Source: Planctomycetota bacterium
Lineage (GTDB): Bacteria; Planctomycetota; Phycisphaerae; Phycisphaerales; UBA1924
DNA length: 64,000 bases
Direction of reading: 5' to 3'
Assembly: GCA_013285505.1 (NCBI GenBank)
Contig: CP053450.1
Location: 1,224,796 to 1,288,795, forward strand
Shown: one piece after another, positions 57,791-64,000 of the stretch
Layout: each line of letters starts with the position of its first letter
How positions within the stretch are numbered: the first letter of the stretch is position 1
Position numbers and translations under genes: made by a program
The notes under the pieces: model-generated
Database searches by the model: none
Told to the model about the DNA's origin: nothing
Seen by the model: only the letters and a program-made list of their open reading frames with translations

Positions 57791-58726
57791 TCAGAGACGG
57801 CGTCGACGTACAACAAACGCACCGGCTGCGAGCAAAGCGAGCGAGCCTGGGGCAGGGACGATTGCACCGACATCCCACATCTCGCCCTGGCCGATGCCCG
57901 TGTAGACGGTGGTCACTGGACCACCGGTCGGCGGCATCCACGCGATCCGCCCGGCGGGCGGGGACTTCGATGCGAGATACAGACGGTTTGTGACGGGCTC
58001 GAACTCGGCGCCGCTGACGAAGGGTGAACTGAGTAGGGTCGTTATCGAACCCCCGGCGTAGTCCATGCTCGAGACTGTGCCGCTCGTGTAGTCCACCCAG
58101 AACAGGGTGCTGCTTGTCGGGTCGACGGTGAGGCCGGAGATGATGGCTGCGCCGGGGATCGCTCGGAGCAGCCTCGGGCTTGCGCCGTTGAGGGTGCTCG
58201 ACCAGATTCCCACATTGCCGCCGCTGTCGTAACCGGCCCAGAACAGCCTGTTGGCGGCGGGGTCAACTTCGACCTCATTCACGTGGTGGAAGCTGACGAT
58301 GGCGGCCGTTGCCGATCCGTTGTAGTTCGCGCGGCTGATGCCGTTGATGTCCGCCCAGTAGACCTGTCGGTTCGTGCGGTCGGCGGCAACTCCGTAGGTG
58401 TTGCCGCTGGATTGGGTCCAACTCGAGACAACGGAGTGGGCGGAACCGTTGAGGTTGGCCGAATGGATGCTCCACTGGTTCCGCCCCGAACCGTGGTGCG
58501 GCTCCTGCCAGAATACCCTCCCGGCACCGCCGTCAACCGCGACCCCTGAGACCACCATCGGGGTGGGGAGAATGTCGGTCGAGCCGAGCCCGTTGAGGTC
58601 AGTGGTGTAGAGCGAGTTCCTGCCGGAGTGCCCCCCGGCCGAGCCGAAGAACAGGTTCTGTGCCGAAGCGATGCCGGCGGACCCCGCCAAGACGAGCAGG
58701 GCGAGAGTGGTGGTCGTGCACTTCAT
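57791..58726 (-). CDS. Secreted YWTD-like beta-propeller protein with PEP-CTERM-like tail
   Basis: A 311-residue protein with a signal peptide (TTTLALLVLAGSAGIASAQ). Repeats of the LDL-receptor YWTD-propeller type are seen: GRVFWQEPHHGSGRNQ, NRQVYWADINGISRANYNGS, NRLFWAGYDSGGNVGIW and STLFWVDYTSGTVSSMDYAG. The end is VPAPGSLALLAAGAFVVRRRR, a third sorting tail of the same kind. The ATG at 58726 has a perfect ribosome site (AGGAGGT) 5-6 bases upstream. Role: surface binding, ligand unknown. Confidence 0.87.
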   Translation of the reverse strand: MKCTTTTLALLVLAGSAGIASAQNLFFGSAGGHSGRNSLYTTDLNGLGSTDILPTPMVVSGVAVDGGAGRVFWQEPHHGSGRNQWSIHSANLNGSAHSVVSSWTQSSGNTYGVAADRTNRQVYWADINGISRANYNGSATAAIVSFHHVNEVEVDPAANRLFWAGYDSGGNVGIWSSTLNGASPRLLRAIPGAAIISGLTVDPTSSTLFWVDYTSGTVSSMDYAGGSITTLLSSPFVSGAEFEPVTNRLYLASKSPPAGRIAWMPPTGGPVTTVYTGIGQGEMWDVGAIVPAPGSLALLAAGAFVVRRRRL

Positions 58727-58891
58727 GGTGAACCTCCTGAAGTCTGTTGCGAACCGGCCCGACGTTCGGGCACGGTGTTCACAAGCACTCCGGCGGTGCA
58801 CGGCGGATCTCGCACGAGTGGCGAAACTTTTTTCGAGGTCCCGGTGGTCGGGCTTTGAGGGGTCCCGTTGGTCCCGCGGCCCGCCTCCGGG

Positions 58892-59668
58892 CTATTCCGG
58901 GCAGGCGTCGCGGTCGAGGTACCAGCGGAGCGTGCCGCCGAGGGGGCGAATGCCGCGGATGGGGGCCTCGTGCGGGTCGCGGCTGTCGGCGACGAGTTTG
59001 GCGATGGTGTCGCGTTTGCCCTTGCCGGTGATGAGGACGGCGAGGAAGCGGGAGGCGTTGAGGATCTCGTAGGTGAGTGTCATGCGCTTGGGGGGGACGA
59101 CGCCGGGGCCGTCGTTGAAGACGGCGAGGCGTCCGGCGGGGGCGTCGAGGGCGACCGAGCCGGGGAAGAGGCTGGCGGTGTGGAAGTCGTTGCCCATGCC
59201 GAGGACGACGTAGTCGAGCCGGTCGTGGCCCTTCTCGCGCCACTCGAGCGCCTCGCGGAGCGAGGTCTCGTAGGCGAGGTCGCCCCCGGGGTCGAGCACG
59301 GGCATGGGGTGGGTCTGGGCGAGGGGGATGTCGGAGTGGTCAAGCAGCAGGTCGGCGATCATCTTCCAGTTGCGGCGGTCGTCGTCGTCTGCGACGCAGC
59401 GTTCGTCCACCTGCCAGAGGTGGGTCTTCTTCCAGGGGAAGTCGCGGACGCGCTGGTCGTACATGAGGCGGCGGTAGAGCGGCTCGGGGGTCGAGCCGCC
59501 GGAGAGCGCCAGGTGGAAATCGCCGAAGGCGCGCACGCAGGACTTGGCCTGGAAGAGCATGTCGGAGGTCATCGCGTCGAGCAGATCGTCAACGGACTCG
59601 CGGACGAGGACCTCGCCGGGGAGGGCCGGTTTGGGGAGCGGCGGGGCGATGTCGTAGGGGTCGGGCAT
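58892..59668 (-). CDS. pgl: 6-phosphogluconolactonase
   Basis: Hydrolyses 6-phosphogluconolactone in the oxidative pentose phosphate pathway. The 258-residue protein has LALSGGSTPEPLYRRL (about 54-68), HLWQVDERCVADDDDRRNW and VLGMGNDFHTASLFPG (about 156-170) in the expected order and spacing. One oddity: the usual GMGxDGHTAS block reads GMGNDFHTAS, with Phe162 in place of Gly. The fold is otherwise complete, so an active lactonase is likely but not certain. It sits alone among secreted-protein genes, without zwf or gnd. Confidence 0.9.
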   Translation of the reverse strand: MPDPYDIAPPLPKPALPGEVLVRESVDDLLDAMTSDMLFQAKSCVRAFGDFHLALSGGSTPEPLYRRLMYDQRVRDFPWKKTHLWQVDERCVADDDDRRNWKMIADLLLDHSDIPLAQTHPMPVLDPGGDLAYETSLREALEWREKGHDRLDYVVLGMGNDFHTASLFPGSVALDAPAGRLAVFNDGPGVVPPKRMTLTYEILNASRFLAVLITGKGKRDTIAKLVADSRDPHEAPIRGIRPLGGTLRWYLDRDACPE

Positions 59669-59731
59669 GGCCCATTGTGGCGCGGATGGGCGGGGATTGC
59701 CAGTCGGGGCGGTGATCGGTGTGTGCGGGCG

Positions 59732-59884
59732 TCAGCAGCCGGCGTTCCAGGCGTTCAGGAAGGCGATGAAATCTCGGGAATCGACGAGGCCGTCGCCGGT
59801 GAAGTCGGCGGAGCAGCCGCCGGAGCAGTCGGTGCCGCGCTGGGCGGCCCAGGCGTTGAGGAAGGCGATGATGTCGCGGGAGTC
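59732..59884 (-). repeat. Shared dockerin-tail sequence, copy 1
   Basis: The coding end of the downstream LVIVD gene; it matches 61875-62027 with one visible mismatch over ~150 bases. Confidence 0.9.
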
Positions 59885-61765
59885 CACCAGATCGTTGGAG
59901 TCGAAGTCGGCCGGGCAGTCGTCGCAGTCGGAAACATTCATGATGATGAGCCCGGTGAAGGAGTCGATGATGAAGGCGAGGTCGTCTTGGATCTGAATGT
60001 CCCAAATGCCCCCGAGGCTGAGCCATCGGTCGGTGGAGATCAGCCTGTGAGGGTTGGCGGGGTCAGAGATATCAACCAGCCAGACTTCACCGTTGAAGAG
60101 ACCGACGTGGAGGATGTCTCCGATGATGTGTGACGATTCAGCACCACCAAGTGGGAGCACGAGTTGTCCGAGTTCGGTTGGTTGATCCGGTTCTGTGACA
60201 TCAAAGAGTGTCAGTGAGAGATGTGTCCCGACGCACGCGAGTCCATCGACCACTTCGACCGTCGTGGCCGCGGCGTCAGTCTCGACTTGTGCGATCGGTG
60301 GTGCCTCCGGATCGGAGAGGTCGAAGACGCTCAGCCCCGGCCCTGCAACGAAAGCGTAGCCGTCCACAATCTGCACCTTGCCGTGTCTACGCCCTGCCCC
60401 GAACCCGGAGTGCTGGGCGAGCAACGTCGGTTCGAGTGGGTTGCTGATATCGACCATGTAGAGCCGGGACGAACTGAGTATGCAGGCCATGTCACCATCG
60501 ACGTCGATCCGCGTGCCGCGGAACTGGGTCGGGTCGACGACCATGACCGGCGATGAAGGCTCGGAGACGTCGATCACCGCGAGCCCCGCGCTGGGGTCCG
60601 CGACGTAGACGTAGTTTCCCTCGAGGGCCAGATCGTGCGCGAGATTGCCCGTGGGGACATTTGCGATCCGGACGGGCGCAGTCGGGTTGGAGATATCCAC
60701 GACGACCACCCCGTCGTCCCAGTCGGCCACGTAGGCGTAGTCGCCGCGGACCGCCAGTCCTTCGGGCGTGGTGCCGACATACACGGAGCCGAGCACGGTG
60801 GATGACGGGGGATCGGTGATGTCGAGGATGAGGAGCCCGTCGGTGCTCGCGATGTACGCGAGGTTGTCGCGGACGGCTGCGCCGGAGCCGGCGTGCGAGA
60901 ACGCTCCGACTGGCGACGGCTGTTCCGGGTCGGCGATGTCGTAGGCGAGGCTCGCCCCGGACAGGTAGGCCCGGTTGTCGGCGATGGTGATGTCATTCCC
61001 GCCGCCGATCTCCTGGGTGTGGTTGAGCAGCACGGGGGCGGTGGGCTCACGCACATCGAACACCGCCATCCCGGAACCCGTGGCGGCGAACGCGAGGTCG
61101 CCCTGGACCATCACGTCCTGGACTTGTGCGGCTCCGGACTGGCCGAGGAGTGTCGGCGAGCTGGGGTTGGACACGTCAAGGATGACGAGACCGCCATCGG
61201 CGTCGGCGATGTAGGCGATGCCCTGGGCGCAGGCGACCGAGGTTGCGGTTCCGGCGGTGTCGTAGCTCCCGAGCAGTACGGGGTTGGCAGGGTCTGAGAC
61301 GTCGATGGTGAGCATCCCGTCGAGCCCAACCGCGATGTAGGCGACACCGGAGGCGACACACAGCCCGAGTGCGGGCTCCGCTGTCGGAAAGCTCCCGACG
61401 ATCTCGGGCATCGCGGGGTTGCTGACGTCGATGATCTGCAGACCGCCGTCGCCGTCGGCAACGAACACCAGCCCGTTCTCGATCACGAGGGCGGTGGCGG
61501 TGCCGGGCGTGTCGCGGGCCGCGACGAACGCGGGCGCGGCGGGCTCGCTGATGTCGATGATGAGGAGCCCGGCGGTCCCGTCGGCGAGATAGGCGAGGTG
61601 TTGCTCGAGCGCGATGCCGCTGGGTTCGCCCGTCGTCGGCGTGAGGCTGAGCGTGTCGGAGACCTCGCACAGGAGACCATCTGACTGTGCCGACGCGGCG
61701 GCCGGAGGAAGCACGCCGCACACACAGACGGCGAGGGTGAGAATTGCGGCGTGATTGGCAACCAT
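59732..61765 (-). CDS. LVIVD-repeat beta-propeller protein with GC-type dockerin-like tail
   Basis: A 677-residue exported protein (signal AAILTLAVCVCGVLPPAAAS). About thirteen LVIVD repeats follow, e.g. YLADGTAGLLIIDISEPAAP, YIADADGGLVILDVSNPSSP and YVADWDDGVVVVDISNPTAP, probably two propellers. The last ~60 residues are two EF-hand loops (CPADFDSNDLVDSRDIIAFL and SADFTGDGLVDSRDFIAFL) ending NAGC, the GC-type dockerin form thought to mark surface anchoring in planctomycetes. A tandem paralogue lies upstream with a near-identical 3' end. Function: surface binding or cell contact, not known. Confidence 0.88.
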   Translation of the reverse strand: MVANHAAILTLAVCVCGVLPPAAASAQSDGLLCEVSDTLSLTPTTGEPSGIALEQHLAYLADGTAGLLIIDISEPAAPAFVAARDTPGTATALVIENGLVFVADGDGGLQIIDVSNPAMPEIVGSFPTAEPALGLCVASGVAYIAVGLDGMLTIDVSDPANPVLLGSYDTAGTATSVACAQGIAYIADADGGLVILDVSNPSSPTLLGQSGAAQVQDVMVQGDLAFAATGSGMAVFDVREPTAPVLLNHTQEIGGGNDITIADNRAYLSGASLAYDIADPEQPSPVGAFSHAGSGAAVRDNLAYIASTDGLLILDITDPPSSTVLGSVYVGTTPEGLAVRGDYAYVADWDDGVVVVDISNPTAPVRIANVPTGNLAHDLALEGNYVYVADPSAGLAVIDVSEPSSPVMVVDPTQFRGTRIDVDGDMACILSSSRLYMVDISNPLEPTLLAQHSGFGAGRRHGKVQIVDGYAFVAGPGLSVFDLSDPEAPPIAQVETDAAATTVEVVDGLACVGTHLSLTLFDVTEPDQPTELGQLVLPLGGAESSHIIGDILHVGLFNGEVWLVDISDPANPHRLISTDRWLSLGGIWDIQIQDDLAFIIDSFTGLIIMNVSDCDDCPADFDSNDLVDSRDIIAFLNAWAAQRGTDCSGGCSADFTGDGLVDSRDFIAFLNAWNAGC

Positions 61766-61874
61766 GACATCCCCTTTTGCGTGTGGTTCGACGCGGGGTT
61801 GTATGGATGCGAAGGCGGCGGGTTGCACCCGTGGCACACTCTCGGGTCGGGGCGGCGATCGGCGTATGTGGGCG

Positions 61875-62027
61875 TCAGCAGCCGGCGTTCCAGGCGTTCA
61901 GGAAGGCGATGAAATCTCGGGAATCGACGAGGCCGTCGCCGGTGAAGTCGGCGGAGCAGCCGCCGGAGCAGTCGGTGCCGCGCTGGGCGGCCCAGGCGTT
62001 GAGGAAGGCGATGACGTCGCGGGAGTC
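61875..62027 (-). repeat. Shared dockerin-tail sequence, copy 2
   Basis: The coding end of the upstream LVIVD gene, partner of 59732-59884. The similarity continues into the ~30 bases beyond the stop codons (GATCGG..GTGTG versus GATCGGCGTATG), then fades. Confidence 0.9.
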
Positions 62028-63929
62028 GGCGGTGTTGTCGTGGTTGAAGTCGGCGGGGCAGGGGCAGTCGGAGATGTCGAGGATGACCAGGCCATCGACC
62101 GGGGTGCCAAAGTACGCGGTGTTGTCACTGACTTCAATGTCCCAAGCGCCAAGTGACGTGTTGAACCAGCCGTTTGCGGACGTCACCAACTCTGGGTTGC
62201 TGGGATCTTCAAGATCGATGAGCCAGGCGTTGCCGTACCGTTCGAGCGATGCGATGGCGCGTCTGCCGACAATCTCGATGGACACAGGTTGGTTTCCCGG
62301 TTCGATTTCAATCTGACCAATCTGGAGGGGGTTGGTTGGCTCGGAAATGTCAATGACCACGATTCCATCATCCGTCGCGAGGCACGCTATACCGCGGATT
62401 GGATCCACGGCGATGGCGGACCGCGATCCATCGAGGATCGCGAGAGGCTCGGCGGCGGGATGGGCGAGGTCGAAGATGTAGAGTCTTGAAGTCGTTGAAA
62501 CGTACGCGTATCCGGCAGCGAGACGGACTTCGTTGTGGTATCGCGAACCACCGCCGCCGACGGTGTGGGCTGCCAAGACAAGCGGTGAAGTTGGTTCACT
62601 GATATCGACAAAGCGGACTACGGTTGAGAGTACGGCGGCCGTATTGCCCGCAACGGCGATGCGCTGTCCTTGAAGAGTGTTGGGTTCATTGACGATCGCG
62701 GGGATTGTGGGATTGGAAACATCGATGACTCGCAGGCCGCTCGCATCATCCATCACATAGAGGTAATCGTCCTGGATCACGATGTCGTGCGTGAAGCCGC
62801 CTGTGTCGATTGACGTGATACGGATAGGGGTGGCGGAGTCGCTCACATCGATGACGTGCATGCCGTATTCGTACTCCGCGGAGTAGGCATAGGCATCTTG
62901 AATAGCCAGCCCTTCGACAACGCCTTGCGCGGAGAGCCTACCAAGAACACCGGATGGACGGATGTCGTGAATAGCAACGGAGACGAGGGTGTTGTCGAGC
63001 ACCACAAGGGCGAGCGAGCCAAGAGTTGCCACCTGTCGGCCGGGGGCGAGCCCAGCACCTAGATAGGTCGGGTTGTCGGGGTCTGTCAAGTCGTAAACGG
63101 CGCGCAATCCGTCCATAAATAGACGGTCTTCACTCAACGTCAGGTCTGTGGATGGTCGAAACGGCAGATCAAAAGTCTCGACGATCTGAGGCTGTGCGGG
63201 GTTGGTGAGGTCGAGAACAGTGAGGAAGGCATAGCTGTGCGTGAGGTAACCGCGTTCGCCGTTCACGGCGATGCCGAGGGTGGAGTTGATCTCAAGCGTT
63301 GAGATCAACCGAGGGTTCGCAGGTTCTGAGGCGTCGACGACCTGAAGGCCCAGAGCGCCGTCTACAACGTAGACTACACTGTCTGAGACGCCCAAGTGGA
63401 TCGCGTCTCCCGGCGTCGTGAGGGTACCAACGACTGCGGGGTCAGCCGGGTTGGAGACATCGACGATCGTGAGGCCGACGATATCCGCGATATACACCAG
63501 TCCGTCGATCTCGACAAGGTCGACTGCGGTGCCTGGCGTGGTGACTGCTCCGACAATTGCGGGCGAGGCCGGCTCAGAGACATCGATGACCTGCAGTCCG
63601 CCGATCGTGTCGGCGACCAGCGCGACCGCGTCAGCAATGACAACGCGTTTGGCGTCGCCGGGGGTGTCGACTTCGCTAACAAATCGGATGTCGGTCGGTT
63701 CGGAGACATCGAGGATGACCAAGCCCCGCGGTCCGTCGGCAATGAAGGCAAGGTCGCCGAGGAGAACGACACCATTGGCTTCGGCCAGCTCTTGGTAGCG
63801 ATCGAGCACATCCCGTGCGGCACACTGCCAGCCGGTGGACTGTGCACATGCACTCAGTGGGAGGAAGCTCATGGCGATGCAGATGGCTGCGAGAATCATC
63901 GTGCGCGTTACAAAGCCATTCTTGTGCAA
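61875..63929 (-). CDS. LVIVD-repeat beta-propeller protein with GC-type dockerin-like tail (paralogue)
   Basis: A 684-residue tandem paralogue of the preceding protein. The signal ends in LSACAQ, which could be a lipobox. LVIVD repeats include FIADGPRGLVILDVSEPTDI, YIADIVGLTIVDVSNPADP and YVVDGALGLQVVDASEPANP. The tail (CPADFNHDNTADSRDVIAFL, SADFTGDGLVDSRDFIAFL, NAGC) is the same as in the downstream copy. The propeller region has diverged strongly and is less GC-rich than its partner, while the last ~150 coding bases are almost identical between the two genes. Confidence 0.88.
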   Translation of the reverse strand: MHKNGFVTRTMILAAICIAMSFLPLSACAQSTGWQCAARDVLDRYQELAEANGVVLLGDLAFIADGPRGLVILDVSEPTDIRFVSEVDTPGDAKRVVIADAVALVADTIGGLQVIDVSEPASPAIVGAVTTPGTAVDLVEIDGLVYIADIVGLTIVDVSNPADPAVVGTLTTPGDAIHLGVSDSVVYVVDGALGLQVVDASEPANPRLISTLEINSTLGIAVNGERGYLTHSYAFLTVLDLTNPAQPQIVETFDLPFRPSTDLTLSEDRLFMDGLRAVYDLTDPDNPTYLGAGLAPGRQVATLGSLALVVLDNTLVSVAIHDIRPSGVLGRLSAQGVVEGLAIQDAYAYSAEYEYGMHVIDVSDSATPIRITSIDTGGFTHDIVIQDDYLYVMDDASGLRVIDVSNPTIPAIVNEPNTLQGQRIAVAGNTAAVLSTVVRFVDISEPTSPLVLAAHTVGGGGSRYHNEVRLAAGYAYVSTTSRLYIFDLAHPAAEPLAILDGSRSAIAVDPIRGIACLATDDGIVVIDISEPTNPLQIGQIEIEPGNQPVSIEIVGRRAIASLERYGNAWLIDLEDPSNPELVTSANGWFNTSLGAWDIEVSDNTAYFGTPVDGLVILDISDCPCPADFNHDNTADSRDVIAFLNAWAAQRGTDCSGGCSADFTGDGLVDSRDFIAFLNAWNAGC

Positions 63930-64000
63930 GGGGAGTCTCCGGTCATAAGATCGAGAGATCGAATCCGAATGTACAGCAGATACCAGTGTCGATCAAGACG

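Overview
The window looks like chromosome of a high-GC planctomycete, most likely from the Phycisphaerae. The pointers are surface proteins ending in paired EF-hand (GC-type dockerin-like) tails or in a short hydrophobic helix plus an arginine cluster (PEP-CTERM-like), LVIVD and HAF repeat proteins, and a membrane protein with a CPECGYDL zinc ribbon. This assignment is inference; there is no rRNA or ribosomal protein gene here to confirm it. No rRNA, tRNA, CRISPR array, transposase or phage gene was seen.

Left half (1-33.9 kb). It opens with murE-murF-mraY (peptidoglycan precursor synthesis). A four-gene minus-strand operon follows (10651 down to 4081), whose genes all overlap by ATGA: a ~1,200-residue coiled-coil membrane protein, a Q/S-rich protein, an alpha/alpha-toroid protein and a protein with an NPCBM-like end. 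Next come a TlpA-like lipoprotein, a DJ-1/PfpI protein, an ArsR-SRPBCC pair with its own operator, a membrane-tethered PP2C phosphatase, an MFS-nitrilase pair, DinB and hydrolase genes, thiC under a TPP riboswitch, a lower-GC island with one large membrane protein, a histidine kinase with two free receivers, three poorly known genes of which two resemble immunity proteins, an OsmC protein and a GNAT acetyltransferase.

Right half (33.9-64 kb). It starts with a nitroreductase/adenylate-forming enzyme pair, then tyrA, a cyclophilin lipoprotein, two secreted repeat proteins, a DUF255 protein, tryptophanase, a zinc-ribbon membrane protein flanked by two copies of the tryptophanase 3' end, an XRE-cupin regulator divergent from a small membrane protein, a serine hydrolase, a CNNM-type membrane protein, a sigma-54 activator, and a run of secreted proteins on the minus strand interrupted by 6-phosphogluconolactonase.

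The two halves differ in strand composition. Up to about 33.9 kb the + strand is C-rich whichever way genes point (except the 22.4-24.6 kb island); beyond it the + strand is G-rich. The change falls inside one intact gene. A polar hairpin repeat family also changes orientation between the halves. The sequence further carries at least twenty single-base frameshifts, several in essential genes and several at GGCGC, which are better explained as sequencing errors than as decay. Broken genes are therefore annotated as single genes with the frame changes listed.
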